Shown: positions 1 to 11,550 of the stretch, piece after piece
Layout of the letters: the number at the start of each line of letters is the position of its first letter
Numbering within the stretch: position 1 is the first letter of the stretch
From: Erodium maritimum
Taxonomy: Eukaryota; Streptophyta; Magnoliopsida; Geraniales; Geraniaceae
DNA: 64,000 bases
Direction: 5' to 3'
Assembly (NCBI GenBank): GCA_963921825.1
Contig: OY997588.1
Location: forward strand, 132,029,203 to 132,093,202
Notes under the pieces: generated by a model
Database searches by the model: none
What the model was told of the DNA's origin: nothing
The model's input: the letters and a program-made list of their open reading frames with translations, nothing else
Translations under genes and position numbers: made by a program

Positions 1-508
1 TAATTCACACCCGGAACGAATTATGGAATTAAATTGTGAAAGTTAGAAATTTCGGGTTTAGAAACTTTAAACGCGAATTAAATCGCTCGGAAGTCGGAAA
101 TTGATTCCGTCAATTGCATTGGAACCCTTGAATTATTCTAAGATCGTAGAAACGAAAACGGGAATTTTCGGAGCCCCGGAAGGGCGTTTTCCAATCCCGG
201 GCAAATTCGCCGAGCCGGGCTAATCGGGCCTTTCCGGGCCCATTATTAACAATGTCGAGTAATTGGGAAGTTTGGGAGTGATCGACATTACCGGGGTTGC
301 GTTTGGGCGTCTAATTCTTTAAAATTCAACTTGGTCTGCGAACTTAAAAAGTGTTCTAATTGTGTTCATGTTAGATCGTGCCGCCGACCACGGTAAGGGG
401 AGGCTAGGCGAGTAATCACGAGCACGCCGGAGCTTGGGCGTGGAATTTTGGGAAAGCGTTACGAGGTAGGGAAAAGTAGCCGGATCTCGGCCTTGACTAG
501 GGAAAGTT

Positions 509-677
509 AACAGTAGAAATGCATGTGACACCTAGTGGTGTCGTAGGATGAGTAAGTTTATCGAACACTAGAAATGCAGGCGACACTTAGTGGTGTCGTA
601 TGATACGTGAACGTATCGAACAATAGAAATGCATGTGACACTTAGTAGTGTCGTAGGATAAGTGAACTTATCGAACA
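509..677 (+). repeat. Three tandem ~57-bp units, each with two small hairpins
   Basis: Units start near 509, 566 and 623. Each carries a GACACY-TAGT-RGTGTC hairpin (527-542, 582-597, 637-652) and a GAT-stem hairpin with a 4-nt loop (547-562, 602-617, 657-672). The stem sequences differ between units but stay paired. The array lies inside the outer LTR. Confidence 0.8.
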
Positions 678-721
678 ATGGAAATACTGGTGGCATTTGG
701 TTGTGCCCGGAGGTTGATTGA

Positions 722-1110
722 CTTGTTTGTGTTTGTGGGTGGCCATGAGTGCCTGTGGGGAGTTGAACCCGTAGAGTACTGTTTGTGTGTCGTGGGTGGT
801 CAGGTGTGCCTTTGGGGAGTTGAACCCGTATTTTACTGTTTGTGTGTCGTGGGTGGTCAGGTGTGCCTTTGTGGTGTTGAATCTGTATTTTACTGTTTGT
901 GTGTCGTGGGTGGTCATGTGTGCCTGTGGGGTGTTGAACCCGTATTTTTACTGTTTGTTTGTCGTGGGTGGTTGTGTGTGCCTGTGGGGTGTTGAAACCG
1001 TATGTTATTGTTTGTGTGTCGTGGGTGGCCATGTGTGCCTGTGAGGTGTTAAACCTGTATGTTATTGTTTGTGTTTGTGGGTTGCCATGAGTGCCCGTGG
1101 GGAGTTGAGC
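722..1110 (+). repeat. About seven tandem ~58-bp units
   Basis: The repeat is rich in G and T on the plus strand, with units beginning near 722, 780, 838, 895, 951, 1009 and 1066. Each holds a GTGGGTGG core and a short GGGT/ACCC-like pair around GTTGA. Long open frames here on both strands come from the lack of stops in the repeat and are not genes. Confidence 0.8.
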
Positions 1111-1238
1111 CCGTATTTGGTTGACTGACGTGCCGAGTGGTAGTTAGTCGTGTTGTCGTATTGTTTTCCTTTCCTTTGCGGGGTATTGTGTGTCATTTGG
1201 TTGTGACTGTGATTGTTCTGGTGGTACTGTTGAGTTAT

Positions 1239-1712
1239 GCCCGATGGGTGTGTCGTACTCTCCAATGTGTGGTCGGTAAAGAGCAGAGGGTTGTGGTGCC
1301 CGTAGGTGAGTAGCACCTTCCGGCGCGTGATTGGTAAAGTGATAAGGTTAGAGTTGTGCCCGAGGGGTGTGTCGTACTCTCCAATGCGTGGTCGATAAAG
1401 AGCAGAGGGATGTGGTCCCCGTAGGTGAGTAGCACCTTCCGGCGCGTGATTGGTAAAGTGCAAAGGTTAGAGTTGTGCCCGAGGGGTGTGTCGTACTCTC
1501 CAATGCGTGGTCGGTAAAGAGCAGAGGGCTGTGGTCCCCGAAGGTGAGTAGCACCTTCCAGCGCGTGATTGGTAAAGTGTTGATTCTAGATTTATGCCCG
1601 AGGGGTGTGCCGTACCCTCTGGTGCGCGGTCGGTAAAGAGCAGAGGGTTGTGGTCCCCATCAGGTGAGTAGCACCTTCCGGCGCGTGATTGGTAAAGTGC
1701 TGAGGCTTGTGG
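1239..1712 (+). repeat. Four tandem ~119-bp units
   Basis: Units start at about 1239, 1358, 1477 and 1596. They share a GTGTGTCGTACTCTCC core, a GGTCGGTAAAGAGCAGAG block and a CCGGCGCGTGATTGG block. This is the third array in the same LTR and is unrelated in sequence to the first two. Confidence 0.8.
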
Positions 1713-1841
1713 TTGTGGTTTGCGTGATTTTGATCACTTCTATGTTGTGTTCTTTGAGGTCGTCATTACGGTGTCGGGTCTACATTACGTGTACGGGTGT
1801 TTAGTTTGGTTGGGGAAAGTGACAGTTTTCGTGTGACAGTT

Positions 1842-4423
1842 TGTAAGACCCGCTCCCGGTCGAACCGGCGGCTTTTCAAGCAAGTTTGACTTGCTACCGG
1901 AAAGTCAACCGATGACTCAAGAAGTCACTCGGGACTTTTCCGGAACCCAACCGACTTAGCCATCATCACGGTTGGCTTAAGGGGAGAAATTCCTTTCGTT
2001 TGAGTATAATGTTGGAGAAAGTCAATTTTGGTCAATCGAGACTTTTTATCGACTAAAAGCATTATTTATTGTGCTGGAAATTATTTTGGAAAAGTAAATA
2101 ACCTATTTGGACACTTGTCCCTTTTTGGTTGAAGGAGAGAAAAGGGAGTAGTCTTAGACCCTTTTACTCTCCCAAAAGCTTCTACAAGGAATTCTAGCTC
2201 AAGGGCTTTTGGTCATTTGACACATCTAGGTATTATATGAGTTTGGAAAAGCAAAACCAACCCATTTTACTTGGTGTAGCCGAAATTTGGAGTAGGAGCA
2301 AGAGAGAGGAGCTGCCATGGAGCTTTGAAGAAGAATCAAGGAAGAAGATGCCACTTGAAGCCTTCCTTTAGCCAAACTTTCTCCAAATCCTCACCATCTT
2401 CTTCATCTCAATATTCTAGAGGTAATGGAACTCTCAAATCCTCATTTCTCTTCATCTCCTTTCATGGGTTTTGGGTGAAATTGCTAGATGTTGTTGGGTT
2501 TGAGTAGAAATGGTGGGAGATGTTGTTGATGAGAAGCTTTGTTGGGTTTTTGGTGAGAAATCCTTAGTTTGTTGGAGCTTTTGAGTTGGGTTTGAATTGA
2601 TGAATCATTAGAAACTTGTTTGTGTGTTGATTCCTACCATGGGTAGAGGAGTACTGAAGGATTTGGACTGTTTGGGAGTTGGAAGGGGTAAAATTTGGGG
2701 TTTGAAGGTGGTTTTTCGGAGAAAATGAGCTGGAGGTTGAAGAAGGGCGAAACTGCCCTGGTGCGCCACGGATCCGTGACGGATCCCGTGACAGGCGACG
2801 TCACGGCTCCGTGAGGGAGTCCGTGACGGCACTCGTCACGGCTCCGTGATGGTTGGCCTCACGGATCCGTGACCAGGTCCGTGGCAGACCAGGGTGAGGG
2901 TTTCTTTGAGGGTTTTTCACCTTGGTTGATCTTGGTTTTGAGCTGAACTTTGGAGGGGCTTTGGGGGTCTTACTTGCTGTTTAAGTGGAGTCTAATTAAC
3001 GTTTCTTTGTGTCCAAGACTTTGGGGATCGAGCTAGAGGAGCAAAGACCACGCCGGGACCCGAGTGAAGAACGGAGTGGTGACCACCGGGCTTCATCAAA
3101 GTGTTGAGAGGAAGACCTCGAGGTAGGGAAAGTCTTAACTTCTCGTTTAAATGCTTAGTATGCATGTTAGGCTAATAAAATTAGAAAGGTTCTAGAAATG
3201 CCTATAGGATGCGAATAACTAGAATAGTTGTCTTTCAATTACTAATAACCGGAAGTGTCTAGTGGTGAATGATTAGGATGCCAATCACTAGTGTAACTCG
3301 CTTTCAATACTTGGGAATTTTTTGACTGGTAGAGTGGCCTTGGCAAAGCCCTCGGATTAGTTGCGTGTTAGGATCACATGCTTGGTTGTTGGTTGCTTAG
3401 TGGATAGGCTAAAGAGTCTAACGGAACTAGTTGAATTGCATGTGTGAATGCTCGATTGAAGGTTTTTATGATTGGTTGATTAAACTCGTACTTGACCGTT
3501 GAATGTATTTGAATGATTGCTTGTTGTCCTTAAATGGTTACTTGGAGCATCGAGTATGACTGGTTGTACCGAGCGGTGCAATCAGGTGATCGATGCCCCG
3601 TTGGTTCGAGACTGGTAAGTGAACGGTAAGCTGTGATTGTGTGATTGGTGTGCTATGATTATGTGATTCGTGTACTGTGTGTTGTGGTGAACTGGTGATG
3701 TGTGAGCTATGTGTGGCAATGAATTGGTGGTTGTTGGAATTGGATTGTTTCGTGTTTTCAGTTTGAGTGCGTTATTCAATTATTAACTGATTATTATTGA
3801 ATTGCCCAAGTGTATGCTTCCTATGGGATTAATACCTTGGTTCCCGAGAACATAACATCCTTTGGAAACGTTTCTGAGAATCCCGATGATAAGCGCCCCG
3901 AAGGGTTTTTTCCGGTCGCCTCAATGCTATGCGTCTCCTCTGGATTTGAGGGAAATTCCGAGAGGACACATCATCTGTGGATCGGAGGGTGGAGACTTCA
4001 TGTGCCACGGCATTGACTGGTTTACTTATTACCCGTGTTTGTCAAGATCTATCTTGTTGACTTTGTTGTTGACTTTATTGAGTTTGAGGTCCACCTTATT
4101 ATGTGTTTTCCCTACTGAGCGCAAGCTCACCCCTGTGAGTTTATTATTGTGTTTACAGGCTTGATTGAGGAGTAGAGGCTCGGGAGCTTCTCGGTGTGGG
4201 TGTCTATAGAGAATTCGCTTTTATTTTTATTTCCGTTTGGAACAGATTTTGTGGAGGATTATTATTACACCCCTGGAGGGTTATTTAAGTTTTAAACTAA
4301 ATTTTGTGGATTTGAGTTTCTTATTGGAGTTTTTCAGGAACTTATTGTTGAGCTATTGTCTTTTAGTCACTTATTAATAGTCACGCCTTGAGTCCGGGCA
4401 AGAACCGGATTTGGGGTGTGACA
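1842..4423 (+). repeat. 5' LTR of the Tekay-like element
   Basis: It begins TGTAAGACCC and ends GGGTGTGACA, 2582 bp. It pairs with 11551-14133 almost base for base. A cluster of short CACGG..CCGTG palindromes lies at about 2765-2890. Two apparent ~65-100-codon open frames in it recur identically in the 3' LTR only because the LTR is duplicated; I see no protein family in them. Confidence 0.95.
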
Positions 4424-4426
4424 ATT

Positions 4427-4438
4427 TGGTATCAGAGC
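4427..4438 (+). other. Primer binding site (tRNA-iMet)
   Basis: TGGTATCAGAGC starts 3 bases after the LTR end. It is the standard complement to the 3' end of plant initiator methionine tRNA used by most plant LTR retrotransposons. Confidence 0.93.
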
Positions 4439-4830
4439 TTGGTTTCATTTGAAACAGGTGTCTTATGAACTGATTTTCAAACCTCGGACCGAAGTCAATT
4501 AGGTGGGTAGAGTTAGGGAGTCTGAGTTGTGAGTCGCTTTAATGGTTGTCCTAAATGGAACATTACACTACAATGTTTGCATTACTTGATTGGTATCCTC
4601 TCCCTAGTGATCGGTGAAGCCGAATGGTTGAGATCGGAATTGGATTAACGGTCAACGATCGACCCGCTATGCATTCATGGTAGAGTGAGCCAACGGTTGG
4701 TGGTGTTGCCATTTTGGTGGATCACTTCGAAAATTTTCAAATTGTAGTTGGGTCCTGTTCAAGTGGACTTGTGGTTGACTGCTTTTCTGGAGCATGAGTA
4801 CTCCATGTGTGCTTGTTTTGAGTGTTTTGG

Positions 4831-5090
4831 GTGGGGCACGAGAACCCCGTATGCCCGTGTGTGGTGAGATTGGGGCACGAGAACCCCGTATGCCCTTGTG
4901 TGGTGAGATTGGGGCACGAGAACCCCGTGTGCCCGTGTGTGCGAGTTTGGGGCACGAGCACCCCGTAGTATTTGGGGAGCACGAGAACTCCGTTTATTGA
5001 TTGCGTTGTGTACTTAGGAGCACGAGAACTCCGTTTATTGACTGTGTGGTGTTTTTGGCCGAGCATGAGAACTCTGCATACTTTTGCCTT
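4831..5090 (+). repeat. Tandem array of GGGG-loop-CCCC hairpins in the element's leader
   Basis: There are about seven units, 38 bp at first and then longer. Each carries a 4-bp stem with the loop CACGAGAA: three GGGG/CCCC copies, one with loop CACGAGCA, two GGAG/CTCC copies, and a last GAG/CTC copy with loop CATGAGAA. The array lies between primer binding site and gag. Confidence 0.85.
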
Positions 5091-5699
5091 GTGAATTTGT
5101 GTTGGTACTTGTCCCGCTTAAGCGGAGGGTTAAGGGAAAATACGAGTGGGTCATGCCGAATTTTCAGTAGAACTAAAATGTTTACACCATCACTGGTTGA
5201 CTTAGGGGCGTCACTGTAGTTGAGCATGATGGTTTGATGTCCAATTGTTACAATGAGGTTCGGGGACGCCTGAATCAGGTTGTAACAACATGAGATCGAC
5301 ACGAAAAGCTTTGGGTAAAATTCAAGAAATGGGAATCTTTGGAAGGGAAGGAAGGGTTAAGGGTGATTGTGGAATTGAATTGTGTTAAATGCTAAACCCC
5401 TCTTTGTGAAAGGATACCCGAGTAAGGGGTATGCCTGTTGATTTGTGTCTTGTGTGGTGTGCTTGAGTTGGAACCCTCTTGTGGGAGTTGGTGGTTGATT
5501 GCTTAAATCGCTAGTTGTTGTTGTGAGACGCATAGAGATGCGAACTTGTGTGCTATATTATATGAGTATATATATCTACTAGTGTGAGGGGCGTAACTGT
5601 AGCTGACTTGTGTGACGCGTGCGATCGTCCTTGTAACGTGTGAGAACCGTTGTTGAACTAAGTACTGAACATGTGCGTTATCCGTACAGGCGGATAGGC

Positions 5700-8010
5700 G
5701 ACATGGCTCGTACGTATGTTCCGAGAGGTACCCGGAGCCGCCCAGCTGGGGGCCCGAGTCAGGCACCTGCCGCTGAGCAGGAGGGGGCAGCTGATGGCCA
5801 GGATGCTGCTTCCACAGAGCATCAGCACTTTGAGGGTGGGCCAACAGGGTCGCCACCCAGGACATCTCCAGTCGTAGAGCCGACTCAGGCGACCCCTCTC
5901 GAGGAGGTGGTTCGCGTTGTACTAGCAGCCTTGAGTGCGCCGCAAGGGACTACAGCACCGGCACCAGAGCCCGTGCCTGTTGCTTCAACAGATTTTGGGG
6001 AGAGCCCAGGACAGTTTGATAGCCTCACGGCCCAGTCGCTCAGGGAGTTTCGCAGACTCGGTACGCCGACCTACTCCGGGGGAGCGGACCCCGAGGCAGC
6101 TTCGGGCTGGTTGGAGCGGGTTACTCGCAACCTCGATACCTCTGAAGTATCGGAGGGGCGCCTGCGAGTTTCGTTCGCCACTTTTCAGCTTGAGGGAGAG
6201 GCCTACTACTGGTGGCATTCAGTGCAGGACAGGGTCGGCAGTGATTTTCAGTTGTTCAGCAGGCTGTTCTTGGAACAATACTTCCCTCGCTCCATTCGGG
6301 ATGACCGGCGCCAGCAGTTTCTGGACTTACGTCAGAGGGGTTTGAGCGTGTCTGAGTATGCAGTGAGGTTTACTTCTCTGGCCCGCTTCGCGCCGGAGTT
6401 GGTTCAGACTGCGGATGACCGATGCAGGAGATTTGAGAACGGGCTCATCCCGTCGATAGCCGACAGGGTTATCGCCTTCAGGACCGCAGAGTACTCCACA
6501 CTCTTGGATCAGGCTTTAGCCATGGAGAGACACTTCAGAGAGACTATCAGGGTGCGGAGACTAGGCTTAGGCCGAGTGGCTTTGTGCAGCCGTCTGACCG
6601 TCGAGACCGACGCAGACAGAGAGTTGCAGGACACTTTCAGCCTCAGTTTCAGCAGGATGGCATGCGCCGAGCAGGGACCGTAGCATCAGTTGGACCCGCC
6701 CCGGTGGCACAGCTGTGTCCTCGGTGTGGACAGCAGGGTCACCTGGCACGAGACTGCCCGAGGGGCAATGGACCTGTAGAGCGCCATGATGATCGTCCCC
6801 AGGGGACCAGAGACAGACAGCAGAGTGAGCCGAGGGGGTGCTATCAGTGCGGCAGCGCCGACCACTTCATGCGTGCGTGTCCTGAGCTTGCACAGCAGGG
6901 GGGACAGAGGGGATGCTACCAGTGTGGTCGATCTGATCATTTCATCCGGGCATGCCCTGAGCTAGCTGGTAGAGCGCCTGCACCGAGGCCCCAGCAGACT
7001 CAGACTCGCCCTGCACCACCTGCCAGACCACGTCAGGCACCGCAGCAGAGAGCTCCGCGTCAGGCGGCGGGAGCAGCAGGTCAGAGGCACCAGTCAAGAG
7101 CTGGCCAGCAAGTGGCACTTCCCCCACCACCGAGAGGAGGACCACCGGCACAGCAGGGTCGAGTTTTTGCAGTTACTGATTCCAGGATTGAGAGGTCGTA
7201 CGCCGGCCATGAGGCCACTCAGGGTACGTGTTTACTTTATAATGCGTGGACTTCATTTTTATTTGATACGGGAGCTTCCCATTCGTTCATATCTTCGTCT
7301 ATTGCTTCTTCTTTGGGTTTGCGGGTGGAGAATTTGAGTCAACCCCTTTGTTTGGAGACCCCAGCTATGGGTGAGGTGGTGTTGAGCACCGTTTGTAGAG
7401 ACTGTGCGATTAGGGTGGCAGATTGCCCCTTTCTTGGTGACTTACTTGTTCTTGATATGAACGCTTTCGACGTGATCCTGGGTATGGACTGGCTAGCGAG
7501 GTATCGAGCGACGATCGATTGCTATCGACGTCAGGTGACAGTGAGGTCAGGTGATAGGGTGATCACGTGTGTTTTGGGTAGCAAGAGCGGAGTTCTCTTA
7601 TCCGCCTTGACTACGGGATCTGAGGCAGAGATCGTGCAGAGTAGCAGAGAGCTACCGAGAGTAGTGCAGGAGTTCCCGGAGGTCTTCCCGGAGGAGCTAT
7701 CAGGCTTGCCACCAGCGCGTGAGGTGGAGTTCAGGATCGATCTGATCCCGGGTACGACGCCGATATCGATGACGCCGTATCGGTTTGCGCCAGCCGAGTT
7801 GGTCGACCTAAAGCGACAACTCGAGGAACTTCAGCAGAAGGGTTTCATCCGCCCGAGCGTATCTCCGTGGGGAGCGCCCGCCCTTTTCGTGAAGAAGAAG
7901 GGTGGAGCCTTGAGGATGTGCATCGATTACAGGAAGCTGAACCGGGTGACAATGAAGAACCGCTACCTGATGCCGAGGATTGATGATTTATTCGACCAGC
8001 TGAGGGGAGC
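5700..8010 (+). mobile_element. gag - zinc knuckles - protease - start of RT of the Tekay-like element
   Basis: Parts are seen in order. A gag domain (about 5990-6560) has the retrotransposon gag signature around YYWWHSV. Three CCHC knuckles of the form CX2CX4HX4C lie at about 6718-6960. A proline- and glutamine-rich linker follows. An aspartic protease has the active-site motif [10 protein letters not shown] at about 7258-7290. The N-terminal part of reverse transcriptase (CIDYRKLN and [10 protein letters not shown]) runs up to 8010, where a reverse-oriented LTR begins. It is part of a broken fossil and not a host gene. Confidence 0.9.
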
Positions 8011-10090
8011 TGTCACGCCCCAAATCCGGTTCTTGCCCGGACCCGAGGCATGACTAGTAATAAAAGATTAAAAAGATGATAATTAAACATTTAGTTCCTG
8101 AAAATCTCTAATAAGAAAAACGAATCTGCAAAACTCAGTTCAAAGCACAAATAACCCTCCAGGGGTGTAATAATAATCCTTCACAAGGTTTGTCAAAACA
8201 TAAAAGTGATAAGAACGAAGTCTCTACAATGTACCCACACCGAGAAGCTCCCGAGCTTCTACTCCTCAATCAAGCCTGTAAACACAACAGTAAAATCATA
8301 GGGGTGAGCTTGCGCTCAGTAGGAAAAACACATAGCAAGGTGGACCTTAAACTCAGTAAAATCAACAGCAAGTCAACAAGATAGATTTCAACAAACATGA
8401 GTAATAGGTAAACCAACCAATGTTGTGCTACATGAAGTATCCACCCTCCGATCCACATATGATGTGTCCTCTCGGATTTTCCCTCAAATCCAAAGGAGAC
8501 GCATAACATTGAGGCGACCGGAAACAACCCTTCGGGGCGCTTATCATCGGGATTCTCAGAAACGTCTCCAAAGGATTTTATGTCCTCGGGATCCAAGGTA
8601 TTACTTCCTTAGGAAGCATACACTTGGGCAGTTCAATGATAATCAGTTAATAATTGAATAGCGCACTCAAACCGAAACACGAAACACTCTAATTCCAACA
8701 ACCACCAATTCATTGTCACACATCACTCACACATCACTAATTCACCACAACACACAGTACACGAATCACATAACCACAGCACACCAATCACACAATCACA
8801 ACTTACCATTCACTTACCAGTCTCGAACCAACGGGGCATCGATCACCTGATTGCACCGCTCGGTACAACCAGTCATACTCGATGCTCCAAGCAACCATTT
8901 AAGTAAATCAAGTAATCATTCGAATACAATCAACGATCAAGTACGAGTTTAATCAACCAATCATAAAAACCTTCAACGGGCATTCACACATGCAATTCAA
9001 CTAATTCCGTTAGACTCTTTATCCTATCCACTAAGCAACCAACAAACAAGCATGTGATCCTAACACGCAACTAATCCGAGGGCTTTGCCAAGGCTCCTCT
9101 ACCAGACAAACAATTCCCAAGTATTGAAAGCGAATTACACTAGTGATTGGCATCCTAATCGTTCACAACTAGACACTTCCGGTTATTAATAATTGAAAGG
9201 CAATTATGCTAGTTATTCGCATCTTATAGGCATTTCTAGGACCTTTCCGATTTTATTAGCCTAACATGCATACTAAGCATCATAAACGAGGGGTTAAGGC
9301 TTTCCCTACCTCGAGGTCTTCCTCTCAACACTCTGATGATAAGCCCGGTGGTCACCTCTCCGTTCTTCACTCGGGTCCCGGCGTGATAAGTGCTCCTCTA
9401 ACTTGTGTCCACGTTCTTTCTTCTTCCCTAGCTTGGTTCCAAGGTTTTGAACCACCAAAAGACCACAAATTAGTTTCCTCAACCAAGTGTTCTTCTACTC
9501 AAAACATACAACAATGTTCAGAAATGGATCAAGGTTTGAAGAGGAAATGTGGGAATCAAATTGAGCTAAAAGGAAGGGTTTTGGGCTCTGGGGATCTGAT
9601 CCGGAAAGCCATACGGACCGTGTGGCTAGCCGTGCCGGAACATGGCACGGACCCTGTCACAGGCCGGCCCGGAATCCAGCGCGGAACGCGTCACAGACCG
9701 GCCCGGAGAGCGACACGGACCGTATCAGGTTCCGTGCCGGACTCCCGCCCGTCCCGTGCCGGGTGCCGTGCCGGTACCAGGCCCGTTCCGTGCGGCATGC
9801 CGTGCCGGTACCTGGCCCGGTCCGGGTCAGATTCCGTATCAGACCTGACCAGCTCCTTCCCCTTTATTCCCCAACTCGAATTTCACGAAAATCTCAATAC
9901 AAACTCCATTTCTAAACTCTCCTAGCTCCAAAATAATCAACCAAAGATACCCAGCAGCTACACCCTCAATGGGTTCATCAAACTTCATCCAAAACTCAAT
10001 CCAACAACCTACTTCACTACTTCTTCTCCAAGCAATTAATCAAATAAGCAAGTTCTTCAACTTTTAAGCCAAAACCCACAAAACCCAAGG
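8011..10090 (-). mobile_element. Reverse-oriented LTR of a related chromovirus, nested in the pol region
   Basis: The left edge at 8011, TGTCACGCCCCAAATCCGG, is the reverse complement of the LTR terminus shared by this lineage. Its first ~1.3 kb on the plus strand is the mirrored, diverged counterpart of the right half of the 1842-4423 LTR. Beyond about 9380 it diverges into a family-specific part with a GC-rich palindrome cluster (about 9600-9845). The right edge is placed only approximately, where integrase-like coding resumes. It is a different but related family, and a broken fossil. Confidence 0.82.
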
Positions 10091-10107
10091 AATGGAAGTG
10101 GAAGAAA

Positions 10108-11517
10108 TTGATTGAGACAGCAGGGATTCGTGAGAGATTGATTGACGGTGTCAAGCTCGAGGGTTGGGAGATGGGCACCGATCAGGGTATCCGCTTCAGA
10201 GGACGGCTGTTTGTGCCCAGCGGGTACAGAGACACCATATTGCGTGAGTGCCACCACTCCCGTCTGGTTGTGCACCCCGGTGGCGACAAGATGTATAGAG
10301 ACATGCGACGACAGTTTTGGTGGAGTGGAATGCGGGGGGCAGTTGCATATTTCGTTTCTCGATGCCTCACCTGCCAACAGGTGAAGGCCGAGCATCGGCG
10401 TCCCGCAGGCTTGCTGCAGCCTTTACCGATCTCCGAGTGGAAGTGGGAGCATGTGACAATGGATTTTGTGTGTGGGTTGCCCAGGTCGTCGAAGGGGCAC
10501 GATGCTGTTTGGGTGGTAGTTGATCGACTGACCAAGTCGGCACACTTTTTGGGTATGAGGATGACGGATTCTGTGGACATGTTGGGTCGTTTGTATGTCA
10601 GGGAGATTGTTCGTCTGCATGGAGTACCAGTGTCGGTGGTATCTGATAGAGATCATCGCTTCACATCCAGGTTCTAGAAGAGCCTACAGAAGGCGTTGGG
10701 CACTGAAGTACTGTTGAGCACAGCTTACCATCCCGAGACAGATGGACAGTTAGAGCGCACCATTCATATTTTAGAGGACATGCTTCGAGCTTGTGTGCTC
10801 GACTTTCAGGGGTCATGGGAGGATCATTTACCCTTGGCAGAGTTTGCCTACAACAACAGTTACCAGTCCAGCATTGGTATGGCATCATTTGAGGCTTTGT
10901 ATGGAAGACCTTGTAGATCGCCGGTGTGTTGGGCTGAGGTTGGGGACCGGAGCTTACTTGGACCAGACATGGTCAGAGAGACGACCGAAAAGGTCGCTTT
11001 GATTAGAGAGCGGTTGAAGACAGCGCAGAGTCGGCAGAAGAGCTACGCAGACAAGCGTCGCAGACCACTTGAGTTCATGGTCGGGGAGCACGTGTTTCTA
11101 AGGGTGAGCCCGAAGAAGGGTCTAGTGCAGTTTAGACGCAGCGGAGGCAAGCTAGCACCACGTTTTATTGGACCATTTGAGGTCCTAGAGAAGATTGGAG
11201 CTGTAGCTTATCGGTTGTCCTTGCCACCGCAGCTTGGGAACGTGCATAACGTTTTCCATGTGTCCCAACTGCGGAAGTACATGGCGGACCCTTCGCACAT
11301 CATTGAGTGGTCAGACATCGAAGTAGCAGATGATGTCACCTATGAGGAACAGCCCGTCGAGATTCTGGGTACGAAGGAGAAGGTCCTGCGGAACAAGACG
11401 ATTCCGTTGGTACTAGTACAGTGGGGACATCAGGGAGCAGGATCCACTTGGGAGCGCGAGGATGAGATCCGCGTGAAGTATCCCCACCTGTTCGACATTG
11501 AGGTACCTTGTTTTTAA
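10108..11517 (+). mobile_element. Integrase and chromodomain-like tail of the Tekay-like element
   Basis: The HHCC zinc-binding region of integrase ([11 protein letters not shown] then CLTCQQVK), the catalytic-core start ([10 protein letters not shown]) and the later core ([12 protein letters not shown], then [16 protein letters not shown]) can be read. After a [10 protein letters not shown] stretch comes a chromodomain-like end with VLVQWGH and [10 protein letters not shown], ending about 30 bases before the 3' LTR. Chromodomain chromoviruses of the Tekay/Del clade have this order. The copy is broken. Confidence 0.9.
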
Positions 11518-11533
11518 TTTCCAGGACGAAATT

Positions 11534-11550
11534 TCTTTAAGGGGGTAGAT
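11534..11550 (+). other. Polypurine tract
   Basis: A purine-rich run, AAGGGGGTAGA, ends directly at the TGTAAGACCC start of the 3' LTR. This is the expected plus-strand priming site. Confidence 0.8.

Larger units (their letters stand above)
1..1841 (+). mobile_element. Left part of an outer Ty3/gypsy LTR, split by the inner element
   Basis: This stretch has no host gene. It reads as the left part of an LTR whose right part resumes at 14134 and ends at 14524 in GGGGCGTGACA, the terminus type seen on the other chromovirus LTRs here. It contains three different tandem arrays. The true left end lies outside the window, because no TG terminus is seen near base 1. The 4-5 bases on both sides of the inner element (CAGTT at 1837-1841, CAGTC at 14134-14138) are a near-perfect 5-bp target duplication, which supports the split-LTR reading. 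It is an old, broken fossil. Confidence 0.72.

Noticed and set aside
568-1554. Long open frames on both strands in the outer LTR arrays
   Set aside because: Tandem repeats free of stop codons create them; the products are simple repeats.
722-1712. CRISPR-like spaced repeats
   Set aside because: Units are contiguous without unique spacers, in a plant LTR.
3862-4164. 100-codon open frame METFLRIPM.. in the LTR, repeated at 13572
   Set aside because: The second copy exists only because the LTR is duplicated; no domain and no sign of protein selection.
4427-4438. tRNA gene fragment
   Set aside because: It is only the 12-base primer binding site after an LTR; no cloverleaf.
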